Assembly (NCBI GenBank): GCA_029979375.1
Contig: JAPOHQ010000031.1
Location: 1 to 10,634 of the forward strand
DNA: 10,634 nt
Source: Microbacteriaceae bacterium
GTDB taxonomy: Bacteria; Actinomycetota; Actinomycetes; Actinomycetales; Microbacteriaceae
Reading direction: 5' to 3'
Made by a program: the position numbers and the translations under genes. Below are positions 1-6,958 of the stretch, piece by piece (the first letter of the stretch is position 1; each line of letters opens with the position of its first letter). The notes under the pieces were generated by a model. That model saw nothing but the letters and a program-made list of their open reading frames with translations, was not told where the DNA came from and did not search any database.

Positions 1-114
1 CTGCAGCACGAGTGCGATCACCTGGACGGGCTGCTCTATCTAGATCGCCTAAACCCTGAGGAGCGAAAGCTTGCGCTCCGCTCGCTCAGGGAACAGGAAT
101 GGTTTAGGCGTTAG
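1..114 (+). CDS. def: Peptide deformylase, C-terminal fragment (5' part outside window)
   Basis: This is the last 37 codons of a gene that begins before the window. The frame from base 1 opens with LQHECDHLDG, which contains the HExxH metal-binding motif of peptide deformylases (His3, Glu4, His7 of the fragment) in its usual QHExDHLxG context, followed by LLYLDRL and a short charged tail ending in a TAG. Deformylase removes the formyl group from the N-terminal methionine of new proteins in the cytoplasm; the two histidines and a cysteine outside the window would hold the metal, and the glutamate is catalytic. The frame ends 11 bases inside the 3' end of the convergent acyl-CoA synthetase gene. 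The motif is distinctive despite the short length; what cannot be judged is the start, the upstream motifs and whether the whole gene is intact. Confidence 0.85.
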   Translation: MQHECDHLDGLLYLDRLNPEERKLALRSLREQEWFRR

Positions 115-1903
115 CGTAAATGCGGTCCACGTGGATCGCGAAGTCCTTCATCACCTGTGGTCGCTTGATCTTGAGTGATGGCGTCAGGTGACCGGATGCT
201 TCGGTTAGCTCAACGTCGAGAATCTCAAAGGCCTTGATCTGCTCGGCCTGCGAGAACTTGGCGTTTACCTCGTCGACAGCCTTCTGGAGCTCTTCGCGAA
301 TCGTTGGGTGCTTCGTGGCCTCTGCGAGAGTTAGTTTCTCCGTGATGCCATTCTGCTCGGCCCAGACCGGAACCATTTCGGGGTCTAGGGAAATCAGCGC
401 ACCGATGAATGGTTTGGCGTCTCCGATTACGACAACCTGGCCAATCAGCGGGTGTGCGCGCAGCGGATCCTCGATAGGAGCAGGGGCAACGTTCTTTCCA
501 CCTGCGGTCACGAGAATCTCCTTCTTGCGACCGGTAATGGTCAGGAAGCCGTCCTCGTCGAGCTCGCCGATGTCACCGGAACGGAACCAGTCCTCAGAGA
601 AGGCATCCCTGGTTGCTGCCTCATTGCGCCAGTAGCCACGCATGATGTTGATGCCGCGGAGCCAAACCTCTCCATCCTCGGCAATCTTTATTCCGGTGCC
701 GGGAAGGGCACGGCCAACCTTGCCAATCTTCTGCCAGTTGACCCGGCCGATTACTGCGGCCGCGGCGGTCTCGGTGAGGCCATAGCCCTCGAGAACGATC
801 AAGCCGATGCCGCGGAAGAAGTGCCCAAGGCGCTCACCGAGCGGAGCACCACCCGAGATCGCATACTTGACCTGGCCACCCATGGCAGCGCGGAGCTTGG
901 AATAGACAAGCTTGTCGAAGACGGTGTGCTTGAGCTTCAGACCGAAGGATGGACCCTTTGGATCATCCAGTGCCTTGGAGTAGTCGATTGCGACGTGAGC
1001 CGCGGTGCGGAAGATCTTGCCCTTGCCACCGGCCTCAGCCTTGAGCTCGGCGTTGTTGTAAACCTTCTCGAACACTCTGGGTACAGCGAGCAGGAAGGTC
1101 GGCTGGAAGCCGGGAAGCTCGGCTGCTACCAGCTTGGTGTCAGGCAGGTGTCCCACGCGAATGCCCGCGTGGATGCAAAGCACGGCAACATAGCGGCCGA
1201 GGATGTGCGCGAGAGGAACGAAAATCAATGAGTTTTGGCGGTCATTCGCAATCTCGGGAAGCTCCTCAGCAGCATTCCGGCAGTGATCCACAAAGCTTGA
1301 GTGAGTCAGTTCGCAACCCTTTGGGTTACCGGTAGTTCCAGAGGTGTAAACGATGGTCGCCAGGTCCGAGCCCTCAGCATTCGTTCGGGCTTTTTCTAGA
1401 TCAGCATCGGAGACCTTTTCGCCGGCCTTGTGCAGATCAGAGAAGTCAGTTGAATCTATTCGCCAAATGTTTCGAAGCCTCGGTGTATTCGATTGAACTT
1501 TTTCAACACGCCCAAGGTGTTCCTCATTTTCGACGAAGACCGCCACCGAGTCTGAGTCCGAGAGGATCCACTCGATCTGCTCCGAAGAGGATGTTTCATA
1601 AATTGGCACCACTACGCCGCCGGCGAACCAAATCGCGAAGTCGATCATCGTCCACTCGTATCGAGTTCGAGACATTAGGGCGACGGCTTCGCCGGGTTTT
1701 AGGCCGGCGGAAATTAGGCCCTTAGCTAGTGTCTGAACCTCTGACAGAAACTCGGCGCTGGTGACATTGCGCCAACTTCCATCTGAATTCTTTCGGCTAA
1801 ACAGCGCGTGGTCGGGGTTTTTCCCAACTCTGTCAAGCAGAAGCACTGTTGCATTGTCATTTGGGTTGGTGGCCACATTAAGCGGAACGTCGTAAAACTC
1901 CAT
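104..1903 (-). CDS. fadD: Long-chain fatty acid-CoA ligase (AMP-binding, FadD15-like)
   Basis: A 599-residue ANL-superfamily adenylating enzyme that would activate fatty acids with ATP and join them to CoA. Visible motifs are the phosphate-binding loop YTSGTTGNPKG (186-196), EGYGLTE (372-378), the RSGD...GRKKEI hinge region (441-463) and a C-terminal LTPSLKIKR with Lys578 as the likely catalytic lysine. The length fits full bacterial long-chain ligases (about 600 residues), and there is no signal peptide or membrane segment. The ATG is preceded by GGGAG (plus-strand 1911-1915) at 7 bases, which fixes the start. The gene is divergent from the ROK kinase and convergent with the deformylase. M. 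tuberculosis has fadD15 on the same side of its aroG/dcw neighbourhood, which supports orthology, but chain-length preference cannot be read from the sequence. Confidence 0.93.
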   Translation of the reverse strand: MEFYDVPLNVATNPNDNATVLLLDRVGKNPDHALFSRKNSDGSWRNVTSAEFLSEVQTLAKGLISAGLKPGEAVALMSRTRYEWTMIDFAIWFAGGVVVPIYETSSSEQIEWILSDSDSVAVFVENEEHLGRVEKVQSNTPRLRNIWRIDSTDFSDLHKAGEKVSDADLEKARTNAEGSDLATIVYTSGTTGNPKGCELTHSSFVDHCRNAAEELPEIANDRQNSLIFVPLAHILGRYVAVLCIHAGIRVGHLPDTKLVAAELPGFQPTFLLAVPRVFEKVYNNAELKAEAGGKGKIFRTAAHVAIDYSKALDDPKGPSFGLKLKHTVFDKLVYSKLRAAMGGQVKYAISGGAPLGERLGHFFRGIGLIVLEGYGLTETAAAAVIGRVNWQKIGKVGRALPGTGIKIAEDGEVWLRGINIMRGYWRNEAATRDAFSEDWFRSGDIGELDEDGFLTITGRKKEILVTAGGKNVAPAPIEDPLRAHPLIGQVVVIGDAKPFIGALISLDPEMVPVWAEQNGITEKLTLAEATKHPTIREELQKAVDEVNAKFSQAEQIKAFEILDVELTEASGHLTPSLKIKRPQVMKDFAIHVDRIYANA

Positions 1904-2054
1904 TGTTTTTCTCCCGTGAGATTTGCCACAACTTTAACCCGAAATCGGATGCACGTGAGCAAGAATCTGGAATTGTTACGCCCTCTTACCCTGTCGTAAA
2001 TGCCTTTCAGAGAATAAAATTTGGTGTTTCTGGCCAATAGCGGGAAGTGACTAG
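1904..2054. promoter_or_regulatory. Divergent intergenic region between fadD and the ROK kinase
   Basis: This 151-base gap should hold promoters for both directions. On the plus strand, TAAAAT at 2015-2020 matches the -10 consensus in five of six positions, with a weak -35 candidate CTGTCG at 1991-1996 (18-base spacer). GGGAAG at 2042-2047 lies 7 bases before the TTG used by the kinase and is its ribosome binding site. On the minus strand GGGAG at 1911-1915 is the fadD ribosome binding site; I see no convincing -10/-35 pair for fadD. The CACGTG at 1952-1957 is a short palindrome of unknown meaning. No small gene or terminator is apparent. Confidence 0.45.
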
Positions 2055-3008
2055 TTGCTTAGCATCGGAATAGACATCGGTGGCACCAAGATCCTTGGTG
2101 CGACAGTCGACTCTCAAGGCCAAGTTGTTGACAAGAAAAAGGTCAAGTCGCCCGCCCAGGACTCAAACGCGATGGTCGAGGTGGTCTCGGCACTGATCAA
2201 TGAGCTATCAGAAGAAGCTGGCGAGATAGAAGCGGTTGGCGTGGCGGCCGCTGGCTTCATCGATGCTGCTCAATCCACTGTCCTCTATGCACCAAACCTG
2301 AGCTGGCGCAATGAGCCGCTTCGCGCTCGCCTTGAGGAGCGAGTCGGAAGGCCTGTCGTAATCGAAAACGATGCCAACGCCGCAGGTTGGGCCGAATTTA
2401 AGTTTGGTAGCGCTAAGGACTACGGGTCGATGATGATGCTGACCCTGGGCACCGGTGTCGGTGGTGCGGTGGTGGCCGACGGCAACCTGATGCGGGGTGG
2501 CTTTGGAATCGGTGGCGAGCTGGGCCACATCAGCGTGGTTGACGAGGGCCTTCCCTGCGGCTGCGGTCGCCTCGGCTGTGTTGAGCAATATGCCTCGGGT
2601 ACCGCCCTGCTCAGAGAAGCGAATCTGCTGGCCGACAGCTCCGATCCATTGGGCGCCCGGCTTAGGGAACTTCGGGACGAAGCTGGGTCCCTTAGTGGGC
2701 ATGAGGCATACCAGGCTGTTCAGGAGAGGGACCCCGGAACCCTCCAGCTGGTTCAGCGGGCAGCTGAGCACCTAGCGGTTGCGATGGGCTCGCTGGTCGC
2801 AGTGCTGGATCCAGAGGTATTCGTTATCGGCGGCGGTCTATCCGAGCTTGGAGAGAGCATCCTCGGTCCGATTCGCTCGGCCTTTGAGAGCCAGCTCCCC
2901 GCTCAGGGTTTCAGGCCAGTTGCGGACGTGGTTCTAGCGACCCATTCCAACCAGGCCGGAGTCATTGGAGCAGCCGACCTTGCCAGGCGCAGCTTGGGTA
3001 AGCTTTAG
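2055..3008 (+). CDS. ROK family sugar kinase, probable glucokinase
   Basis: A 317-residue ROK protein expected to phosphorylate a sugar, most likely glucose, with ATP in the cytoplasm. The N-terminal phosphate-binding motif DIGGTK is at residues 7-12, the catalytic aspartate is probably Asp106 in ENDANAA, and GTGVGG is at 132-137. The ROK zinc site is intact: His158 in GELGHIS and Cys168, Cys170 and Cys175 in CGCGRLGC, followed by Glu177. The ATP-binding GGGLSELG lies at 259-266. There is no N-terminal helix-turn-helix, so it is a kinase and not a ROK repressor. Translation starts at TTG with GGGAAG 7 bases upstream; the conserved motif begins at residue 7, leaving no room for a later start. 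It is first in a plus-strand run with the acyltransferase 17 bases downstream. The substrate could also be mannose or N-acetylmannosamine; glucose is favoured by family frequency only. Confidence 0.87.
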   Translation: MLSIGIDIGGTKILGATVDSQGQVVDKKKVKSPAQDSNAMVEVVSALINELSEEAGEIEAVGVAAAGFIDAAQSTVLYAPNLSWRNEPLRARLEERVGRPVVIENDANAAGWAEFKFGSAKDYGSMMMLTLGTGVGGAVVADGNLMRGGFGIGGELGHISVVDEGLPCGCGRLGCVEQYASGTALLREANLLADSSDPLGARLRELRDEAGSLSGHEAYQAVQERDPGTLQLVQRAAEHLAVAMGSLVAVLDPEVFVIGGGLSELGESILGPIRSAFESQLPAQGFRPVADVVLATHSNQAGVIGAADLARRSLGKL

Positions 3009-3025
3009 GTCTAACTGGAGCGACA

Positions 3026-3715
3026 ATGATTTACCTATTCCTGAAGAACATAGTGCTGGGGCCAATCCTTAGCATTCTGTTCCGACCCTGGATTCGCGGT
3101 AGTGAGCACATTCCAAAAAAGGGCGCTGCCGTATTGGCCAGCAACCACCTGTCTTTTGTCGACTCAATATTTTTGCCCCTCAAGGTCAGAAGGCCGGTTA
3201 CCTTTCTTGCAAAGAGTGACTACTTCACGGGCAAAGGCATGAAGGGTGCCCTGATTCGCTGGTTCTTCAAGGCCACCGGTCAGCTTCCAATTGATCGCAG
3301 CGGAGGCAAGGCCTCAGAGGATTCGTTGAACACCGGGTTGGGTGTTCTGGAGCGCGGGCTTCTGCTCGGCATCTACCCCGAGGGGACCAGAAGCCCGGAC
3401 GGCAAGCTTTACCGCGGTCGCACGGGTATCGCCCGAATGGTTCTCGAGGCAAAGGTCCCGGTTGTGCCGGTCGCGATGATCGACACCGAAAAGGTTCAGC
3501 CGCTCGGTCAGAAGTACCCCAAGATTCATCGCGTGGGTGTTCGAGTCGGCGAGCAACTCGACTTCTCCAGGTTTGCCGGCATGGAAGGTGAGCGAGTCGT
3601 GCTCCGGGCGGTTGCCGACCAGATCATTTACAACATCAAGAAGCTTTCGAATCAGCAATACGAGGACGTCTATGCCTCAACGATCCGCAATCGCCTCGCC
3701 AGGGCAGAGGGATAG
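3026..3715 (+). CDS. 1-acylglycerol-3-phosphate O-acyltransferase (PlsC family)
   Basis: A 229-residue LPLAT/PlsC-type acyltransferase that would transfer an acyl chain to lysophosphatidic acid to give phosphatidic acid at the inner face of the membrane. The catalytic HX4D motif is NHLSFVD (His41, Asp46), the glycerol-phosphate-binding motif is YPEGTRS (117-123), and VPVVPVAM (144-151) is the fourth conserved block. A hydrophobic segment near residues 3-20 probably inserts in the membrane. The ATG has GGAG at 3017-3020, 5 bases upstream. The stop codon TAG (3713-3715) runs into the AGGAA ribosome binding site of the DAHP synthase, which suggests coupled expression. M. tuberculosis has a PlsC-like gene (Rv2182c) near aroG, so the placement is conserved. 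The acceptor could be a related lysophospholipid instead. Confidence 0.9.
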   Translation: MIYLFLKNIVLGPILSILFRPWIRGSEHIPKKGAAVLASNHLSFVDSIFLPLKVRRPVTFLAKSDYFTGKGMKGALIRWFFKATGQLPIDRSGGKASEDSLNTGLGVLERGLLLGIYPEGTRSPDGKLYRGRTGIARMVLEAKVPVVPVAMIDTEKVQPLGQKYPKIHRVGVRVGEQLDFSRFAGMEGERVVLRAVADQIIYNIKKLSNQQYEDVYASTIRNRLARAEG

Positions 3716-3723
3716 GAACTAAC

Positions 3724-5076
3724 TTGCAAGACTTTGGCCTAGACAATTACGCCTCGCTCGAGGCAAAGCAGCAGCCCACCTGGGAGGATGCCGCACGCCT
3801 GGCTGAGGTCAGGGCGGAGCTTTCCAAGCTCCCACCTCTAGTCTTTGCCGGCGAGGTCGACACTCTTCGTCAGCGACTGGCTCAGGCTGCCGCAGGCGAG
3901 GCCTTCCTGCTGCAGGGTGGTGACTGCGCGGAGACCTTCGCGGATGCCACCGCGGATCGCATTCGAAACCGCATCAAGACTGTGCTGCAGATGGCAGTTG
4001 TGCTGATGTATGGCTCGAGCCTTCCGGTCATCAAGATGGGTCGTATGGCAGGCCAGTTCGCAAAGCCACGCTCCTCAGACAACGAGACTCGCGAGGGTGT
4101 AACGCTTCCCGCCTACCGTGGCGATGCGGTCAACGGCTACGACTTCACTGCGGAGTCCCGCAGGCACGACGCAGGCCGCCTGCTAAGCGCGTACCACACC
4201 TCATCGAGCACCTTAAACCTGATTCGCGCTTTCACAACCGGAGGCTTTGCAGACCTCAGGGAGGTTCACAGCTGGAACAAGGGCTTTGTCGACAACCCGG
4301 CCAATAAGAAGTATGAGTCGATCGCAGGTGACATCGACCGCGCCATGCGTTTCATGGAAGCATGCGGCGTTGACTCCGCAGAACTGAGGGCCACCGAGTT
4401 CTTTGTCAGCCACGAGGGCTTGCTCTTCGACTACGAACGGCCACTAACAAGAATTGACTCCCGCACCTCGCTGCCTTATGTCACATCCGGCCACTTCATC
4501 TGGGTGGGGGAGCGCACCAGGCAGCTCGATGGTGCTCACATTGACTTCTTCTCCAGGGTTCGCAACCCACTGGGTGTAAAGCTTGGGCCAACCTCACAGG
4601 TCAGCGACGTGCTTGCCTTGATCGACAAGCTCGACCCCGAGCGCGAACCAGGCCGCCTCACCCTTATCAGCCGCATGGGTGCTGGCAAGATTCGCGATGA
4701 ACTGCCGAAGCTTGTCGAGGCCGTTAGGGACGCCGGCGCACAGCCGCTCTGGATCACAGACCCGATGCACGGCAACGGAATCACCACCGCGAACGGTTAC
4801 AAGTCACGTCGCTTCGACGACGTGTTGGACGAGGTGACCGGCTTCTTTGAGGTTCACCGCGCCCTTGGCACCCACCCCGGTGGCCTCCATGTCGAGCTGA
4901 CCGGTGACGATGTGGCCGAGTGCCTCGGTGGCTCAGAGCAAATAGACGAGGCATCGCTCGAGGCCAAATACGAGACGGTGTGTGACCCCAGGTTGAACCA
5001 CATGCAATCTCTCGAATTGGCATTCTTAGTAGCAGAGCAGTTAGTTGAGACCGCCAGGAGAAAAGGTGATAGCTGA
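3724..5076 (+). CDS. aroG: Class II 3-deoxy-D-arabino-heptulosonate 7-phosphate (DAHP) synthase
   Basis: Condenses phosphoenolpyruvate with erythrose 4-phosphate, the first step of the shikimate pathway to aromatic amino acids. At 450 residues it is a full class II (plant/actinobacterial) enzyme. Recognisable are LLQGGDCAETF with the metal cysteine Cys68, RMAGQFAKPRSS (107-118), the active-site Lys287 in GVKLGPT, His349 in DPMHGNG, Glu391 in HVELTGDD and Asp421 in CDPRLN. These correspond to Cys87, Lys306, His369, Glu411 and Asp441 of the M. tuberculosis enzyme at a near-constant offset of 19-20, so the protein differs from it mainly by a shorter N-terminus. Start is TTG with AGGAA (3714-3718) 5 bases upstream. 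The last 11 bases overlap the next gene. In M. tuberculosis the enzyme is feedback-inhibited by aromatic amino acids and binds chorismate mutase; whether this one does is not visible. Confidence 0.96.
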   Translation: MQDFGLDNYASLEAKQQPTWEDAARLAEVRAELSKLPPLVFAGEVDTLRQRLAQAAAGEAFLLQGGDCAETFADATADRIRNRIKTVLQMAVVLMYGSSLPVIKMGRMAGQFAKPRSSDNETREGVTLPAYRGDAVNGYDFTAESRRHDAGRLLSAYHTSSSTLNLIRAFTTGGFADLREVHSWNKGFVDNPANKKYESIAGDIDRAMRFMEACGVDSAELRATEFFVSHEGLLFDYERPLTRIDSRTSLPYVTSGHFIWVGERTRQLDGAHIDFFSRVRNPLGVKLGPTSQVSDVLALIDKLDPEREPGRLTLISRMGAGKIRDELPKLVEAVRDAGAQPLWITDPMHGNGITTANGYKSRRFDDVLDEVTGFFEVHRALGTHPGGLHVELTGDDVAECLGGSEQIDEASLEAKYETVCDPRLNHMQSLELAFLVAEQLVETARRKGDS

Positions 5077-5404
5077 CGAGGTAGCAAATTGGTTATCTCT
5101 CGATGAGGTCGCAAGCCAGCTAGGCCTCTCAACCTCTAAGGTGCGCAGGCTAATTGAGGAGCACGTCCTCTTCGCAGTCAAGATTGAAAAACAACTCATG
5201 GTTCCCGCCGACCTCATTGTCGATGGCGAGCCACTTGCCTCAGTGCGCGGCACGATGTTGCAGCTGATGGACATCGGGCTAAGCGAACCAGAGGCGATCG
5301 AATGGCTCTTTGCCGACAATGAATATCTGGGCGAGAAGCCCATATCGGCTCTGCGTAAGGGTCATAAGGCACCCGTTCGTCGCGCCGCGCAAAACCTCGG
5401 TTAG
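5066..5404 (+). CDS. Rv2175c-like winged-helix DNA-binding protein
   Basis: A 112-residue cytoplasmic protein. Residues 11-40 (SLDEVASQLGLSTSKVRRLI and the following strand) read as a helix-turn-helix with a short wing, and the C-terminal half (about 65-112, GLSEPEAIEWLFADNEYLG then KPISALRKG) matches the C-terminal domain of the Rv2175c family; it also resembles the C-terminal block of MbcA/ParS-type antitoxins. The GTG start is chosen because AGGAG (5056-5060) lies 5 bases before it; a TTG at 5045 would add seven residues but has no ribosome binding site and lies deeper in aroG. It overlaps aroG by 11 bases, so translation is probably coupled. In M. tuberculosis Rv2175c binds DNA and is phosphorylated near its N-terminus by the adjacent kinase PknL; here no kinase is adjacent and the N-terminus has no threonine before residue 23. 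Regulatory targets are unknown. Confidence 0.82.
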   Translation: MIADEVANWLSLDEVASQLGLSTSKVRRLIEEHVLFAVKIEKQLMVPADLIVDGEPLASVRGTMLQLMDIGLSEPEAIEWLFADNEYLGEKPISALRKGHKAPVRRAAQNLG

Positions 5405-6498
5405 TGCGAGCGGTTTATCACCTTGTCGGCTAAATACGAAAGCATCTTGCGCCCCTGATCGCTGATCTCTAAGTCAGCCAGCGCCTCTATCGAGCGCTGG
5501 GAGTGCTCCGCAATGAGTCTCTCGGTCTTCGCTAGCGCGCCAGAGTCCGCGATGGTTTGTCGCAAAAACTCGAGCTGATCGTCATCGATCTCGTCGCTGG
5601 TTAGGAGCTCATCGAAGATCTTCGCCACCGATGCTGGAAGCGTCTCCAAGGTAAGTGCTACCAAAACCGTTCGCTTCCCCTCCCTGAGATCATCACCCGC
5701 CGGCTTGCCGGTGACCTCAGGGTCTCCGAATACCCCGAGCACATCGTCACGGAGTTGGAAGGCAAGACCAAGGGGGATGCCAAAGTTGCTGAGCGAGCGC
5801 AGAGTGGAGTCCTCTGCGCCAGCTAGTGCGGCTCCGATCAGGAGCGGGGCCTCAAGAGAATACTTGGCGGTTTTGTAGAGCATCACCCGATTGGCGATTG
5901 CGACACCCTCGGAGCGCGCCCGAGTTGGGGCCGCATTCTCTTCCAGCACGTCAAGGTATTGTCCCGCCATCACCTCGAAGCGCATTTGCGAGAACTGGGT
6001 TCTACAGTTTGCTTCGCTCACGGGATCGACATCGCGAAGCGCCTCACCAAAAAGTTCAGAGCTCCAGGCCAACATCAGATCACCGGTTAGGACCGAGCCT
6101 GCTATGCCGAACCTGGTTGCCGAACCCGCGTAGCCCTTGCCGCTGTGCAGGGTTTCAAAGCGCTTGTGGATCGCTGGCTGAGATCTGCGAGTGTCAGACT
6201 GATCGAGCAGGTCGTCGTGCACCAGCGCGGACGCGTGAAACATCTCCAAAGCGGCGCTCACCCCAACTATTGGGGAATCTATGCCGAGCTGATCTTCGGT
6301 GAGATCCTCGGGGAGGTAACCTGCCCAGCTCCAGAAACAGAAAAGAGCGCGAAACCTCTTGCCACCAGCGAGCAGGGACTGGGTGTAATCAATGATTGGA
6401 TCGAGGTCTTCGGAAATCTCACGAAGCTGTCTACGTTTTTCGTCGCAGAAGCTATCTAGCCTCTGCTGCACAAGTTTTAGCAGGAAATCTTGAGGCAC
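5401..6498 (-). CDS. idsA: Trans-isoprenyl diphosphate synthase (IdsA/GGPP synthase type)
   Basis: A 365-residue all-helical prenyltransferase that would extend allylic diphosphates with isopentenyl diphosphate, feeding carotenoids, menaquinone or other polyprenyl products. GGKRFR is at 45-50, the first aspartate-rich motif is DDLLD (95-99) and the second is QLRDDVLGVFGD (248-259). The second motif has DDxxG where many synthases have DDxxD; I recall this as usual for actinobacterial IdsA proteins, so it is probably not a defect. KTAKYSLEAPL lies at 209-219. The GTG at 6498 is the most upstream in-frame start, has no Shine-Dalgarno, and sits 7 bases after a TAGGCT box, so the mRNA may be leaderless. 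The stop codon overlaps that of the convergent Rv2175c-like gene, as the M. tuberculosis pair (idsA2, Rv2175c) also converges. Product chain length is not decidable; GGPP is likely. Confidence 0.92.
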   Translation of the reverse strand: MPQDFLLKLVQQRLDSFCDEKRRQLREISEDLDPIIDYTQSLLAGGKRFRALFCFWSWAGYLPEDLTEDQLGIDSPIVGVSAALEMFHASALVHDDLLDQSDTRRSQPAIHKRFETLHSGKGYAGSATRFGIAGSVLTGDLMLAWSSELFGEALRDVDPVSEANCRTQFSQMRFEVMAGQYLDVLEENAAPTRARSEGVAIANRVMLYKTAKYSLEAPLLIGAALAGAEDSTLRSLSNFGIPLGLAFQLRDDVLGVFGDPEVTGKPAGDDLREGKRTVLVALTLETLPASVAKIFDELLTSDEIDDDQLEFLRQTIADSGALAKTERLIAEHSQRSIEALADLEISDQGRKMLSYLADKVINRSH

Positions 6499-6553
6499 GC
6501 GGGATAGCCTAGCGGTTCATCGCTGTTTACAATTTAGGAAGAATGGAGAGCTA
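6499..6553. promoter_or_regulatory. Compact divergent promoter region (idsA / DUF3040 gene)
   Basis: Only 55 bases separate two divergent starts. On the plus strand TACAAT at 6528-6533 matches the -10 consensus in five of six positions, with a weak -35 TAGCCT at 6505-6510 (17-base spacer), and GGAGAG at 6545-6550 precedes the ATG. On the minus strand TAGGCT (6511-6506) fits the actinobacterial TAnnnT -10 and lies 7 bases from the GTG of idsA, with TTGTAA (6532-6527) as a -35 candidate at a short 15-base spacer. The two candidate promoters occupy almost the same bases in opposite directions. These assignments are by eye and unproven. Confidence 0.45.
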
Positions 6554-6895
6554 ATGGCACTATCCGAGCACGAACAGCGACTGCTGGAGGAGATGGAACG
6601 CAACCTCCTCAAGGAGGATGCCAGCCTCGCCCAGAAGTCCAAGCAGGTTGGCAGCACCAGTTCCAATGCAGGAAAGCTTGTCGCCGGTGTTCTCACCATG
6701 ATTGCCGGCATTGGGCTGCTGATCTTTGCGGTCACAATCCAGGTTGCATTTTTTGGTGTGGTGGCGTTCGCCGTAATGGTGATGGGACTGGTGGTTGCCT
6801 CCAGCAACTTCAAGCTTCCGGACCTACCAAAACCACAGCGCAGTGGCGGCTCGTTCTTTGAGGACCGCTGGAACGATCGCTTCAATCGCGACTAG
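6554..6895 (+). CDS. DUF3040 family small membrane protein
   Basis: A 113-residue protein of unknown function recognised by its N-terminus, MALSEHEQRLLEEMERNL, the hallmark of the actinobacterial DUF3040 family (for example Rv2169c). An acidic/basic amphipathic N-terminal helix (about 4-30) is followed by a short Ser/Asn linker and two membrane segments (about 42-61 and 64-82) with almost no loop between them, then a charged C-terminal tail rich in Arg, Asp, Phe and Trp. Both ends probably face the cytoplasm as a hairpin. GGAGAG (6545-6550) ends 3 bases before the ATG, with an additional AGGAAG at 6536-6541. It sits between idsA and mraZ as in other actinobacteria and ends in its own strong terminator, so it appears to be a one-gene transcript. 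A link to division is suggested only by position. Confidence 0.85.
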   Translation: MALSEHEQRLLEEMERNLLKEDASLAQKSKQVGSTSSNAGKLVAGVLTMIAGIGLLIFAVTIQVAFFGVVAFAVMVMGLVVASSNFKLPDLPKPQRSGGSFFEDRWNDRFNRD

Positions 6896-6915
6896 AAGAG
6901 ACTTTTAGCAAGTAG

Positions 6916-6944
6916 CCCCCGCAAGTGCGGGGGTTTTTTCTTTT
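6916..6944 (+). terminator. Rho-independent terminator after the DUF3040 gene
   Basis: A perfect 7-bp GC stem (CCCCCGC at 6916-6922 with GCGGGGG at 6927-6933) closes an AAGT tetraloop and is followed at once by six T, a C and four more T. It lies 20 bases after the DUF3040 stop codon and separates that gene from the mraZ promoter region. Confidence 0.95.
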
Positions 6945-6958
6945 CCAAAATGTGATAA

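Noticed and set aside
1..6. The window begins with a PstI site (CTGCAG), as a cloned fragment might
   Set aside because: The bases encode the Leu-Gln just before the conserved HExxH of deformylase, so coding constraint explains them; the right end is not a PstI site.
248..259. Second aspartate motif of idsA is DDxxG, apparently degenerate (residue numbers of the protein)
   Set aside because: As I recall, actinobacterial IdsA-type synthases commonly read QLRDDxLGVFGD, and the surrounding motifs are intact, so no loss of function is inferred.
452..1231. A 259-codon open frame antisense to fadD
   Set aside because: It lies wholly inside a well-supported acyl-CoA synthetase, shows no domain or motif, and long antisense frames are common in GC-rich coding DNA.
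2208..2771. A 187-codon open frame antisense to the ROK kinase
   Set aside because: The plus strand carries intact ROK motifs throughout; the antisense translation has no recognisable pattern or start context.
5826..6302. Open frames antisense to idsA (158 and 80 codons)
   Set aside because: Low-complexity Arg/Ser/Pro-rich translations typical of shadow frames opposite a real gene.
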